In this document: positions 44,458 through 56,670 of the stretch, piece after piece | How positions within the stretch are numbered: position 1 is the stretch's first letter | Layout of the letters: the number at the start of each line of letters is the position of its first letter | Source of the DNA: Planococcus citri | Taxonomy: Eukaryota; Arthropoda; Insecta; Hemiptera; Pseudococcidae | DNA: 64,000 nt | Assembly (NCBI RefSeq): GCF_950023065.1 | Contig: NC_088680.1 | Span: 15,922,559 to 15,986,558 of the forward strand | Direction of reading: 5' to 3' | Notes under the pieces: model-generated | The model's database searches: none | Told to the model about the DNA's origin: nothing | The model's input: the letters and a program-made list of their open reading frames with translations, nothing else | Program-made: the position numbers and the translations under genes

Positions 44458-44829
44458 TTATGCAACCATGGATATGCAAAAGAATATCACAACAATCCCC
44501 GATGAGAATAAAATAAATCCGTATAAACTATTAATTAACGTGTTACGAATATCGATGATTTCTTTGCGAAAATTCAGTTTCCAGTGCTCTGCTTCTTTTC
44601 TCAAATTCTGATTTTCTTCAACGTACCTCGATTCACTCGCTTGTAGACGTATCGCAGCTTCCTTCCAGTCTTCTTTTGTCTTAGTCTCTTCGGCAAGGTT
44701 TCTTTTCAAATCTTCAACTTCTATTTTCAACTTCTCATATCTATTTCTGTGGTGAATCACGAGTATACCCGATTCTTCGAGAAATACCAATATTAATAGT
44801 ATAGCAATAAGCGATAAAATCCCCCTCAT
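44458..44829 (-). CDS. Family C small coiled-coil membrane protein, copy C1
   Basis: Unrecognised 123-residue protein. Residues about 3-18 are hydrophobic (ILSLIAILLILVFLEES). About 29-98 is a coil with the family block VEDLKRNLAEETKTKEDWKE and RLQASES. Residues 101-121 form a C-terminal membrane segment. The furin site and CGVEC motif of family A are absent. Start at the ATG just after the leader; the upstream in-frame NFWLK stretch is also found upstream of C2 and C4 and is treated as leader. It lacks the YESGREEE module present in C3 and C4. Confidence 0.75.
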   Translation of the reverse strand: MRGILSLIAILLILVFLEESGILVIHHRNRYEKLKIEVEDLKRNLAEETKTKEDWKEAAIRLQASESRYVEENQNLRKEAEHWKLNFRKEIIDIRNTLINSLYGFILFSSGIVVIFFCISMVA

Positions 44830-45370
44830 TTCTATTGTCTCAGAATTAACACAAAATATGTACAAACGTTCGACGTGGTTTTTTAGCCAAAAATTCACCA
44901 CTGACTACAACTACGAGTACAAAACGCGAAACCAATTTGCAGAGCAACACGTGTAAGTGTACATTCGAACCACTTGTAATATAGAAATGAACACACGAAT
45001 CGTGTCTATATAAAAAGTAAGTTGTAGACTACCTATGTAGATTAGAAACGTCTTGCTGGAGTCGTATTTTTCTATTGTCTGCTCACTCATACTTTCATCA
45101 TAATAGACCCTTCTCGCAAAATACTACACATATATCCTGTACCCACCACCCCCTCCCCTAGCCTTAAATATGTGTATAGCGTCTTCCTGTTCTTTATATT
45201 ATCTGACCATTCATTTGCATCCCACATGGTGCCAACTTTATAACTTCAGGACTTTCTTCATGCTCAAGACTGCTTCCTCCACAATGCTTTCAGGCATTCG
45301 TCTTCAGATTCCACCACCAAATCAACATTTTTGCAGATATTCGCATCTTTTGATGAAAATTTTCTAAAAA
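44830..45370 (-). promoter_or_regulatory. Upstream region of C1: core block and distal module
   Basis: Core: GACACGATTCGTGTGTTC, TATTACAAGTGGTTCGAATG, CAACACGT/GCTCTGCAAATTGG and leader GGCTAAAAAACCACG. Distal (45110-45340): a CCACCCCCTCCCC tract, GCCTTAAATATGTG, GGACTTTCTTCATGCTC and CAGATTCCACCACCAAATC. The distal module recurs at 47.05, 51.4 and 57.4 kb, with a trace at 61.8 kb. Confidence 0.55.
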
Positions 45371-47039
45371 TGTTTAATAATAACGTAAGAAGCATTTATC
45401 TGAAAAAGTGAAAATTCTGCATATCGATTAAGAATCAGAAAATGGTGTCAAGCGTATCTGAGAATAGATTTTGTAATATCCTAAAATCATTATAAAATCA
45501 TGTGAAAATATGTACTTAGATTTGAAATTACATCTTTACTTACGTCTTTATCGATTCGAAATCTTCAAGTCATTTCGAAACTTCCAAAACTTCGCAAAAA
45601 TGTCAGAACTACCGACACGTTGTCTCAAAATTTAGAAAAACCCAAAACATTACAAATTGAACTGCTTTGGCTTTCAATTTTAAATAATTTGTAGTTGAAC
45701 TATTTCAAGTTTTTGATAAAAAAGCGAGACTTTTCGGCAATTTTTGGAAACAAAAAGGGAATTTCTGCAGTGCCTGGCAAAAAGCGAGGTTTCGACAATT
45801 TTCAACATAAAAAGAAGGGATTTTTTTTGGCAATTTTTGGTCATAAAGTGAGATTATGCAAAATAACGTCAACTTTCAGCAATTTTGTGCAAACCGATCG
45901 TTTTAGAAATTCTTGGCAAGAAAGGTAAGTACGTGAGTATACTTTTTGGTAATTTTTGGAAAAACGTGAAAATCTTTAGCAGCAAAAAATTATTTTTTAT
46001 AAGATGTTTAAAGCGAAACTTTTTCGTAGTTTTTATGTAAAAAAAAAGACTTGTGGGCCACTTTAGGCAAAAAAAGTGAGAATTTTCAATATCTAAAAAG
46101 TTTGGATTTTTGGAAATTTTTGGCAAAAAGCGACACTTTTCAGCAATGTGGAAAAACACAAGACTTCTTGAAGTTTTCCCCCTTCCCCATAAAAACAACA
46201 ATTTTTGGCAGTTTCGAAAAATGGAGAATTTTTGAAAATTTTAGCAAAACGCAAGATTGAAAATTTTAGCTTTGCTTTCAAATGAGACATTATTTTCAAT
46301 CATTCTCAAACCAGTTCGCCTGATTTTTCATGATTTTCAGCAAATTTTTTGCATCACGTTATGCAATCTAAACTTTTCTAATATCAGTGATTTTCAACCA
46401 TATTTGGATTAATTTCGCCATTTTATCTCATTCTCCTCAATTTCCAATCATTTATAAGTCAGTTTTGGACAATTTGTCAAAATCATTAAAATTTGTATTT
46501 TTATAGAAATTGCCAAAAATAATTTTTTTTCCAGAATTTCATCTAAACAAAAATTTTTTTGGTGAAATTTCCTGAAAGTTTCAGTTTTATGCCGCAATAA
46601 AATCTGTGTTTTTTCTTAGGCAAAAATGCAAAAAATCAGTTATTCATCATATCAAAAAATTCTTCTTTTTAGGCAAACCTGTTAAATAAAGTAGATACGT
46701 AGGTATTAGGTACATGTTTTGACAAAATTGCCAAAAAGTGTTTTTTCGGCTGTTTTTAGTCGAAATTTCCAGAAACCCTGGCTTTTTTGTCTCGAAAAAT
46801 TCTGATTTTTTTTCCAAAATTGTAATAAATCCTGCAAAAAAATCATTTTTTGTTTAGTTTTTAGCTAAAATCCCAAAAAGATTTTTTTTCTCGTCATAAT
46901 TTGGCTAAAATATGTCCTATTGTTTTGTTTGCCAAAATTTGGAAAAAAAACTTACTTCTGTAGGTATCAGAATTGCAAAAAAGACTGGTTTGTTTGTCAA
47001 AATTTACCCATTCAGTCAAAAATTCACAAATTATTGCAA
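45371..47039. repeat. Low-complexity spacer
   Basis: Same GGCAAAAAGCGAG / CAAAATTGCCAAAAA family as 41.9-44.1 kb, duplicated together with the gene units. No gene is supported. Confidence 0.6.
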
Positions 47040-47340
47040 CTACAAAACGGATCCTTCTGGCAAAGTACTGTTGACTATCCTTCACCCCCTGCACTTGTCT
47101 TGCCTTAAATACATGTATAACATCTCGCTGTTCTTTATATTATGTTATGTATCATCTGGTCATTCGTTTGCATCCCTCACGAAACCATCTTTTCAACTTC
47201 AGGACTTTCTTCATGCTCTGGACTGCTTCCTCCACAATACTTATTGGCATTCATCTTCAGATTCCACCACCAAATCAACATTCACAGATGTTCGTATCTT
47301 TTAACGAAAATTTCCCACAAAATAAATCCGATCAATGAAT
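47040..47340. other. Orphan distal upstream module
   Basis: Near copy of the C1 distal module (CTTCACCCCCTGCAC; CTTAAATACATGTATAAC; CAGATTCCACCACCAAATC) without any gene or core promoter next to it. A partial duplication. Confidence 0.6.
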
Positions 47341-49853
47341 AAATGATTTGAAACTTGGAAATTTTGCAAAAATGTTTAATAATAACGCAGCCTAAGAAGC
47401 AATTATCTGAAAATTCTGCATATCGAATAAAAATCATAAAATGGTGTTTAGCGTAACTGAGAATAGATTTTTAAAATCTTAAAAATCATGTTTCAAAACC
47501 TATAAATTGTCTAAAAATTTGGAAAAACCAAAACATTACAAATTGAACTGCTTTCGTTTTCAATTTAAAATAATATGTAGGTAGTTGAACTACTTATTTC
47601 AACAACAAAAAAAAGGAATTTTTGGGGAAATTTTTGATCAAAAAGTAAGACTTTGCAAAATAACGTCAACTTTTAGCAATTTTGTACCAAAGCGAGAACC
47701 TTTGACAATTTTTTATAAAAAGCAGCAAGAGACGTTTGACAATTTTATAGCAAAATAAATGTAGAAATATTTGGCAATTTGTGTCAAAAAAGCGAGATTT
47801 TTGGAAAAAAGTAAAAATTTGAGAAAATTTATTTATTTATCAAGAGTCATTTACAGCAACTTAGGCTAGGGGCCCTATATTAAGACAAGCTTATGATTAG
47901 GGTATATACATATCTAGAAATAAAGTTACAATCAATACAAAGAAATAGGCTACCTGGGTTTCTGAGTTTTAAGTTTTAAATTTTTTTATCTAATTTAGTA
48001 GAGTAAAGAAATTTGATGACAAAAACTTTTTGCAGTTTTAAAATAAAAAAATAGGCTTTGTAGTATTTTTTTCGGCAATGTTGAGTAAAACACAACATTT
48101 TTTAGAGTTAACGACAACTTTTGGCAATTTTTCTAAGAAACGACAATTTTGAAAAATTGAGAATTTTTAAGTATTTTCGACAAAATGCAAAACTGATAAT
48201 TTTAACGAAAGGCTTTCAAATGGGACACCGTTTTCAATTATTCTTATGCTAGATCAACTGATTTTTCATGAAAATTTTCGCATTTGTTGTGCGAATTTCA
48301 TGACGTATTATCAAAATTTTACGTCAACATTACCAATGTGAGTGATTTTCAACCATTTTTGGATTATTTGGCCATTTTAACTCATTTACCTCAATTTTAA
48401 ATCATTCATGAATGAGGTTGTCAAAAATGGTCAAAATCGCTAAAAAAAATATGTTTTCAAAACTTAGAAATTACCAAAAAAAATGTTGGCCAGAATTGCA
48501 GGTAAAAAAAACTTTTTTATGCAAAATTTCCAGGAAGTTTCGATTTTTTGTCGCAATCGCAGATGTTTTTTATTTTGGTCAAAATTGCAAAAAAATCGTT
48601 TCTATAAAATCAATAAATTACATCTTTTTCTCCAAATTGCCAAAAAATGTTTTTTTCAGTAGAATCGTAGGAAAATATTTTTTTTTTGCTTAGAATTTGC
48701 CAAAAGTCTTTGCTTTTTTTTGCCAAAATTGCAATAAATCCTACATTTTTGTAAAAATTGCAAAAAAAAACTATTTTTTGTACAAATTTTCAAAAAAATC
48801 CTGTTTTAACAAAAAAGTTTAGTTTTTTTTAGCCAAGATCCACAGAAAAATTTTTTCTCATTATAATTTGCTTCAATTCCTTATTTTTTGTTTGACAAAA
48901 TTTGAAAAAAAAATCATTACTTCTTTAAGAAAATTGCACGTGTTTTGTTACCAAAATTGCAAAAAATCCTGATTCCTTTCAAGTCATTTATACGAGTGTC
49001 GAGTATACGATAATTTTGTAGTTCTTTATACGATTTTTTCACGTATTCGTTTCACTTCAAGAATTGATCAAGTTTTCCTAATTTCTATTTTTTGTTTCAT
49101 TATTTAGCATTTTTTCGATATTTTGTTCGATTCTTACAATGCTTTATCGAGTTCCATTCAATCTTAAACCTTTGTCAAAGAAATTTTAGGCAATTTTCGC
49201 AACATTTTTTCTCAACTACAGTGATTTTTCCCATCCATTAATAGTAATTTCCAACTGGAAGGGTAATTTAACAATTTTTTAGAATAAGTTTTGCATTTTT
49301 GAAAAAATTATCATCCAAGGTAAGTTTATTGGCTGTTCAATTGGGATTAAATGAAGCAAAACAACTGCGATTTTTCAAAGTTTATGAATATTGTAAGTTT
49401 ATTACAAAATTTGCTGGATTTTTTCAGCTTTTCAGATATACTAAAAATTCAACTCAAAATAAGAAAATTCCATCTAGAAATCGTCTAAACATTATACAAT
49501 AATTTGAAAAATTACTCAAAAATTCACTAAAAATATGACAAAAACCGAAAAAAATTTTAATTTGGTTAATTTTAACAAAATAACAATAATATTAGAATAC
49601 TCCCAACAGAGTAAGCTGAGATCATTTTTTCATTGCTTACAAAATTCTCTATAAATAGAATTATTAAAATGACAAAAATCACTTGATAATTTATCAACGA
49701 AGCAAATTTTTTGATTTTATATCTACGTACATTTATCTAAAAACACAGAATTTAGGTACATCCGAAATATAATTATAAATCTATCAAAAATAGTCAAATA
49801 CCTCATGTCGTGATATTTTGTTAAAATGAAAATACATAAGTAATCATTTCAAT
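47341..49853. repeat. Low-complexity spacer and shared C 3' flank
   Basis: GGCAATTTTT-type spacer similar to 41.9-44.4 kb. Phrases such as TTTCTAAGAAACGACAATTTTG and CTTTCAAATGGGACACCG occur in both. 49560-49853 is the 3' flank shared with C1 and C3 (GTGATATTTTGTTAAAATGA). Confidence 0.6.
47826..48005 (-). mobile_element. Short LINE/SINE tail fragment
   Basis: On the minus strand it ends ...GTAAATGACTCTTGATAAATAAATAAAT. The upstream sequence (CCCTAGCCTAAGTTGC, AAGCTTGTCTTAATATAGGG) is unlike the surrounding repeats, consistent with a retroposed 3' end. Confidence 0.5.
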
Positions 49854-50408
49854 TCAACGGCCTGAAAGGTTTCTGAAAATAATTATGCAAAAGTATATAA
49901 AAGCAATGCCTGATGCTATTATAATAAATACGTATAAACCATTGAATAACGCGTTACGAATATCGATGATTTCTTTGTGAAAATTCCGTCTCTCCTGTTC
50001 TGATTCTTCTTTCAAATTCTGAATTTCTTTTTTCAAATTCTGATTTTCTTTTCTCAAATCCTGATTTTCTTTATCGCATCTCGATTCACTCGCTTGTAGA
50101 AGCATCGCAGCTTCCTTCCAGCCTTGTTTTGTCTTAGTCTCTAGGGCCAGTTTTCGTTTCAAATATAGTATTTCTTTTTTCAAATAATTCTGAAATTCTC
50201 CTTCACGGTTGGATTCGTCATCTTGTAATTCTCTATGATAGGTCATGACTTCCTCCTTGCAATCTTGTCGTACCTCTGCGGCGATATTTCGTCTTAAATC
50301 TTCAACTTCTTCTTTCAGCTTGCTATATCTATCTCTGTACTGAACTCCATCCTCCTCAAATAATACCAATATAAGTAATATACCACAAAGCGTTACAATC
50401 CACCACAT
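49854..50408 (-). CDS. Family C protein, copy C2 (longest)
   Basis: 184 residues from the aligned ATG (MWWIVTLCGILLILVLFEE). The open frame continues 64 codons upstream into leader and a transposon, and these codons are excluded. Residues 3-17 are hydrophobic. About 24-150 is an unusually long coil with blocks EVEDLRRNIAAEVRQDCKEE, LKRKLALETKTKQGWKE, and three consecutive short units (KENQDLR, KENQNLK, KEIQNLK), a local 7-residue heptad expansion. Residues 157-177 are a membrane segment with a short tail. A 689-bp element is inserted upstream of its leader, so expression may be altered or lost, although the frame is intact. Confidence 0.75.
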   Translation of the reverse strand: MWWIVTLCGILLILVLFEEDGVQYRDRYSKLKEEVEDLRRNIAAEVRQDCKEEVMTYHRELQDDESNREGEFQNYLKKEILYLKRKLALETKTKQGWKEAAMLLQASESRCDKENQDLRKENQNLKKEIQNLKEESEQERRNFHKEIIDIRNALFNGLYVFIIIASGIAFIYFCIIIFRNLSGR

Positions 50409-50552
50409 TTCTATATTGTCTGAGAAAAAAAACACGAAATATACAAACGATCGGTAAGACGTTTTTAGCCAAAAATTCACAACTGATTGCAACTTCAAAA
50501 CGCGAAACACTAATTTGCTGAGCAACACGTGTACAGGTGCATTCGAACTCCT
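50409..50552 (-). promoter_or_regulatory. Leader of C2, cut by a transposon
   Basis: Carries the family leader (TTTTGGCTAAAAACGTC; GAGTTCGAATGCACCTG). It ends at 50552, where the inserted element begins. The remaining core block (GACACGATTCGTGTTAC on the minus strand) lies at about 51247-51265. Confidence 0.6.
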
Positions 50553-51247
50553 ATTAGCTGTTTTCTTTTCGCATGCTCCGAGCAAGGAGTAAAAACGCAC
50601 GGAGTAAACTGGAATTGTCTTATTTACTCCTAAAGTGCGTGTTCGAAAAGAACGCTTGCGAGTGTGTAAAGTAACATTTTTGATAGCAATTAGTTCAGGC
50701 GAGATGAAAATTGCTTTTAAAAATTAGAATTGAAAATTTATAATGCATTCAGTTGACCTTTTTCTGATTATTGCGAGTTGAAAATATAAAATAAATTATA
50801 AAATCCAAGGAAAGACTAATTTTAATACAAAAAATTATTATTCAAACATTTGAAAACGATAATATTGTACACAAAACAGCACATTTGAACTTTATTTAGT
50901 GAAATAAAAATAACTTGTCATCACAAATGTGCTTTTCAAAATCATTTTCTATTCAAATGTCCATTTTTCCAAATTTATTTGTACATTTTTTACATAAAAC
51001 CACTATAATTTCAAAATACCCGCCATTTTAATTTGAATCCAAACAAAACATAACGTTCCGTTGCTACTTTACTCCTTTTACTACTACTTTTCAGAACGAG
51101 CAAAAATAACCGGTTCTTTTTACTCGGAGCAACGAAAAGAACGCCAGCGCAGAGTAAAAAGGAAGTGATTATTTTGCGAAAAGAACGCTCTATTTTACTC
51201 GGAGTTACTCGGAGCTACTCGGAGCATGCGAAAAGAAAACAGCTATT
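50553..51247. mobile_element. 689-bp MITE in the C2 promoter
   Basis: Terminal inverted repeats of 27 bp, AGCTGTTTTCTTTTCGCATG at 50556 and its inverse ending at 51244, flanked by ATT at 50553-50555 and 51245-51247 (3-bp target duplication; TA is an alternative reading). Subterminal ACTCGGAG and GGAGTAAA motifs are repeated many times. No transposase. Compared with C1, it interrupts the conserved stretch between CATTCGAAC and AACACGAATCGTGTC. Confidence 0.8.
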
Positions 51248-51620
51248 GTAACACGAATCGTGTCTACATGTGAGAATAATAGACTAATGTAGATTAGAAA
51301 CGTCTTGCTGGAGGAGTCGTATTTTCCATTGTCTGCTCACTCATGCTTTCATGATTTCATCTTTCATAATAGATCCTTCTCGCAGGTACTACACAGTCAT
51401 GTATCCTGCAACCCCCCTCACCCACAATAGCCTTAAATATACAGCATCTCGCTGTTCTATATATTACCTGGTTATTCATTTGTATCCCTCAAGGTGCCAT
51501 CTTTATAATTGCAGGACTTTCTTCATGCTTTAGACTGCCTCCTCCACAATGCTTTTTGGCATTTATCTTCGCAGATTCCACCACCAAAAAAACATTTGCA
51601 GATATTTGTATCTTTTAATG
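51248..51620 (-). promoter_or_regulatory. C2 core block remainder and distal module
   Basis: ACACGAATCGTGTCTACATG at about 51252, then the distal module (CATGCTTTCATGATTTC, CAACCCCCCTCACCC, GGACTTTCTTCATGC, CAGATTCCACCACC), as in C1. Confidence 0.55.
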
Positions 51621-52690
51621 AAAATTTTCCAAAAAATAAATTCGGTCGATAAAATAATAATATAATTAAGGGTTAGTGATTAATTTTCGGAAAATCGATT
51701 CGAAATCTGAAAATTATTTCGAAACCTCCAAAACTGCCTAAAAATGTCAGAACTAACAATAAATTGTCTCAAAATTTGAAAAAAAAACAAAACACTAAAA
51801 ATTGAACTGATTTGGTTTTCAATTTTTAATCGATAGAAAATCGAGTCTTTTCGGCAATTTTTGGTAACAAAAAGGGAATTTTACAGTTTATGGCAAAAAG
51901 CGAGGTTTTGACAATTTTCAACAAAAAGAAGGGATTTTTTGGTAGTTTTCGGTCAAAAAGTAAGACTTTGCAAAATAACGTCAAATTTTGACAATTTTGT
52001 ACAAAAAGCGAGAATTTCTAACAATTTTCTACAAAAAGCAAGACTTTAGCAAAAAACAGAACGTAGGTATTGGTAATTTTTGTCAAAAACGCGAGATTTT
52101 TGGATAATTTTTGGAAAAACGCGAAAATTTCAGCAGCAAAAATTTGTGAAAATGATTGGAAATTAATTTAAAATAAAAAGCGAAATTTTTTGTAGTTTTT
52201 ATAGAAAAAAAAGAGACTTTTGGGCAACTTTGGGGGAGGGAGACGAGAATTTTCGATAGCTAAATGCTCGAATTTTTGGGACTTTTGGGCAATTTTTTTC
52301 AAAAACACGAGAATTTTTGATTTTTTTTTTTTAACGGAATTGTTTGGCAATTTTGCTGAAAAATAACAATTTTGACGGTTTCGAAAATCGAGAATTTTTG
52401 GACAATTTTTGGCAAACCGCAACCATTTTTGGATTAATTTTACCATCTTATCTCGTTTTCCTCAAATAATCATTTAATTTCACACAATTTGTCAAAATCA
52501 CTAAAAAAATTTGCGTTTGCATCAAATTGCGAGTAAAAAATTTTTTTTGATGAAATTTCCTGAAAGTTTATAACATTTGTGTTTTGTTTTTGGTCAAAAT
52601 TGCAACAAATAACCGTTTTTTATCAAAATTATCAAACAATTCTTCTTATTAAGCAAAAACTGAAAAAAAAGAGTAAGTATCTAGATACCT
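51621..52690. repeat. Low-complexity spacer
   Basis: Same spacer family. Its last 200 bp (about 52487-52690) recur almost unchanged at about 55069-55270. Confidence 0.6.
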
Positions 52691-54420
52691 ATAGATTGAG
52701 TGAATTTTAAGAGAATCATTCATGAACGAATTGGTTAGTTTTTTGAAAGAACCATTCGCGAACGAATTAATCAATTCTTCAATTTATAAATCAATTCGTT
52801 CGCGAATGATTCATTAAAAATTATTCAATTCGTTAGCGAATGATTCACTAAAAATTATTCAATTCGTTCGCGAATGATTCACCAAAAATCATTCGATTCG
52901 TTTGCGAATGATTCGCCAAAAATTATTCAATTTGTTCGCGAATTAGTGTTGGGCAAATTCGCGAATATTCTTTTTTTGCTTGCGCATGCGCAAGAATATG
53001 CGCAGATTCTTGCGCATATTCCGCAGATTCTTTTCAAAAAATTAGAACATTATTGCTTAGTTTAGAGATAATCGGAAACTTTCCAAATTTCCATTGAAAA
53101 GGTTTCAAATTATTAAGGAAAATTGGAAATTTATAAAGAAAAGTTGATGTAAAACTTGTAAATTGTGGAAAATTGTAGAAAAATCTTCAAATTTTTTGAA
53201 AAAAGTCATGATTTTTATTTTTTTGAGAGAATATTCTCCAAGCATTTGAGAATATTCGCGAATATTCGCGAATATTCTCAGATTATGCGCATTGAGAATA
53301 TTCTCAGGCCAACACTATCGCGAATGATTCATCAAAAATTATTCAATTCGTTTGCGAATGATTCGCCAAAAATTATTCGATTCGTTTGCGAATGATTCAC
53401 CAAAAGTTATTCAATTCGTTCGCGAATGATTCACTAAAAATTATTTAATTCGTTCGCGAATGATTCACCAAAAATTATTCAATTCGTTCGGGAATGATTC
53501 ATAAAAAATTATTCAATTCGTTCGCGAATGATTCACTAAAAAATTTAATTCGTTCGCGAATGATTCACCAAAAATTATTCAATTCGTTCGCGAATGATTC
53601 ATAAAAAATTATTCAATTCATTCGCGAATGATTCACCAAAAATCATTCGATTCGTTTGCGAATGATTCGCCAAAAATTATTCAATTTGTTCGCGAATGAT
53701 TCATCAAAAATTATTCAATTCGTTTGCGAATGATTCGCCAAAAATTATTCGATTCGTTTGCGAATGATTCACCAAAAGTTATTCAATTCGTTCGCGAATG
53801 ATTCACTAAAAATTATTTAATTCGTTCGCGAATGATTCACTAAAAAATTTAATTCGTTCGCGAATGATTCACTAAAAAATTTAATTCGTTCGCGAATGAT
53901 TCACTAAAAAATTTAATTCGTTCGCGAATGATTCACCAAAAATTATTCGATTCGTTTGCGAATGATTCACCAAAAATTATTCGATTCGTTTGCGAATGAT
54001 TCACCAAAAATTATTCAATTCGTTCGCTAATGATTCACCAAAAATTATTCGATTCGTTTGCGAATGATTCACCAAAAATTATTCAATTTGTTCGCGAATG
54101 ATTCACTAAAAAATTTAATTCGTTTGCGAATGATTCGCCAAAAATTATTCAATTTGTTCGCGAATGATTCACCAAAAAATTCAATTCGTTCGCAAGTGAT
54201 TCACCTAGAAATTAATCATTCGATTCACTTCGCTCGAAAACAGATCGATTCCTATAAGTACAATAGTTTCACAAAAACCGAATCAAGAATCAATCGTAAA
54301 TTATTTGATCTGTTCGTGCTTTGCGAATGATTCACCGAGGAATAAATAAATTTATTCAATCACCAATCGTTCGTAAATGATTCGATTCGATTGTAAATAC
54401 CTACAGATCAAATGTTTCCA
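52691..54420. repeat. TTCGCGAA satellite block 4
   Basis: 34-bp monomers ATTCGTTCGCGAATGATTC plus ACCAAAAATTATTCA, with many TTTGCGAATG variants, interrupted by the 374-bp element at 52944-53317. After about 54180 the monomers are degenerate. Confidence 0.9.
52936..53325. mobile_element. hAT-type MITE inserted in the satellite
   Basis: The 374-bp element spans 52944-53317. It begins TAGTGTTGGGC and ends GGCCAACACTA, and is flanked by a perfect 8-bp duplication TCGCGAAT (52936-52943 and 53318-53325) derived from the satellite monomer. Eight-base duplication and TAGTG termini fit the hAT superfamily. The interior has further inverted motifs (GAATATTCGCGAATATTC; TGCGCATGCGCA) and no coding frame. 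Confidence 0.85.
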
Positions 54421-56670
54421 AAAAAAAAAATGATTCAATTCGCTCGCCAAAATTCGGGAAAAAATCTACCTTCTTAATCAAAATTGCAAAAATTTTGTAA
54501 TTCTTTCTTCTTCGTGTGATTTTATTCACATTTTCATTTCGTTTCAAAAATTGGTCAATTTTTTTCCTCACAATTTAACACGTTTGCGATATTTTGTTGA
54601 ATTTTTACAATGCTTTATCTATTTTCATTTAATTTAAATGATTTTGATGATGGTATTCTGAAAAAATGTCAAGCAATTTTCATAAATTTTCGTTCAACTA
54701 CGCAGATTTTTTCATCCATTTATGGCAACTTTCACCTGGGTGGGAGGTTGATTTTGCAATTTTTTTAGAAAAAGTTTTGCAACGACTTTTTTAGGAGTAC
54801 AAAATTCGCTGATTTTCTTTTCGGGTTTCCAGTGACTGAAAACTCAATTCAAAATACAGAAAATTCCATTTAAAAATCTTCTGAACATTTTCAAATTTAA
54901 GAAATTACCCAAAAACTCACTCAAAATGTGATAAAAACAAAAAAATTATCATCAAATTGTCAGAAAACTGATTTTAAAAGTCTCGAAATCAATTTTTTAT
55001 TTAATTGAGTTACTATTACTAATTAGTTTAATTATTACACGTAACAATTTCAGAATGCCCTCAACAGGGTAATTTGTCAAAATCACTAAAAAAAATTGCG
55101 TTTGCATCAAATTGCGAGTAAAAAAAATTTTTTGATGAAATCTCCTGAAAGTTTATAACATTTGTGTTTTGTTTTTGGTCAAAATTGCAAAAAAAAGTCC
55201 GTTTTTTATCAAAATTATCAAACAATTCTTCTTTTTAAGCAAAAACTGAAAAAAAAGAGTAGATAGTATCGGTACCTGTTTTGTCAAAATTGCCAAAAAG
55301 TGTTTTTTCGACAGAATTTCAGGAATTTTTTTTCTTTAGTCAAAAATGTCAGAAATTCTTGCTTTTTTCGCAGAAAATTCTGATTTTTTGGCCAAAATTG
55401 CAATAAATCCTGCAAAAAATCATATTTTTTTCTCGTAATAATTTCCACGTATAAATATGTCTTAATTTTTGTAGGTAAAATTTGGAAAAAAATTTAACTT
55501 CTTCATCAAAATTGCAAAAAAAAAACTCGTTCGTTTGTCAAAATTACCCAAAAAATTTGTTTTCTTACAGAAATTGCAAGATATCCGAAATCCTTTTAAG
55601 TGATTTATACAATAATTTAGTAGTTCTTCATGTGATTTTTTCACGTTTTCATTTCATTTCAAGAATTGATCAATTTTTCCAATTTCTCATCTTTTTTTAT
55701 ACGAGAAATTTAACATTTTTGTGATTTTGTTCAATTTTTACAATGCTTTATCGATTTTCATTCAATTTCAACCAATTTTTATGACATTTCAAAAATCTTA
55801 AAAGAATTTTTCGCAAATTTTTGCTCAACTAAGCTGATTTTTCTTATCCATTTATAGTAACTTTCAACTTGGAGGTTAATTTTGCAATTTTTTTACAAAG
55901 TTTTGCTTTTTTGACAAATTATCATTCGAGGCAAGTTTCGTCGGTAGTTCAAAAACATTTCATTATTGGGATTAAATGAGGAAAAACAGCTGCGATTTTC
56001 AAAAATTTATAATTATTTTGTTATGTACTCGTATAAATACTGCGCATTTGAAGGACTCGAAAATAAAAAAAAAAAAACAATAGGTTCAAAACTAAAAATA
56101 AACTCAAAATAAAATCTTCATTATAAAGATGAAAATTTCATCACATTTCTAAAACGTATTCAGCAGTACAAAATTCGCTGATTTTTTTTCGTGTTTCCAG
56201 TGACTGAAAACTCACTTCAAAACACAGAAAATTAAATCTAAAATCTTCTAGAAACATTTTAAGACTCAATCAGTCGCCCACAAATTCACTCGAAATATGA
56301 TAAAAACAAGTAGGTAAATTATCATCAAATTGTCAAAAAACTGATTTTAAAAGTCTCGAAATCACTTTTTTTAATTCATTATCCTTAAATTTACCACACG
56401 TACGAGGCTTAATTGATTACTAATTAGGCTAATTATTACACGTAACAATTTCAGAATGCCCCAGCAGGACGATAAACTGATCGCTGCTAACAAAATTCTC
56501 TATAAATAGAATCAAAATGAAAGAAAAATCACTCATGTTTAAAAAATATCTACATATCTAAAAATAGATTTTAAATCTGAAATATGATCAATTGATCATA
56601 AATCCATCATAAATAGTCAAATACCTCGTGTCATGATATTTTGTAATAAATTGAAAATAATCAATTAAAT
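54421..56670. repeat. Low-complexity spacer and C3 3' flank
   Basis: Spacer family again. Its 55069-55270 part duplicates 52487-52690. 56400-56670 is the shared family C 3' flank (AATGCCCCAGCAGG; CTCTATAAATAGAATC; GTCATGATATTTTGT). Confidence 0.6.

Noticed and set aside
42159..46299. Many Phe/Lys/Asn-rich ORFs of 60-110 residues
   Set aside because: They derive from the GGCAAAAAGCGAG / CAAAATTTTTGCC low-complexity repeat and overlap on both strands.
49854..50600. 248-residue form of C2
   Set aside because: The extra 64 residues read through the leader and into a transposon terminal repeat. The homologous start is the ATG at 50408.
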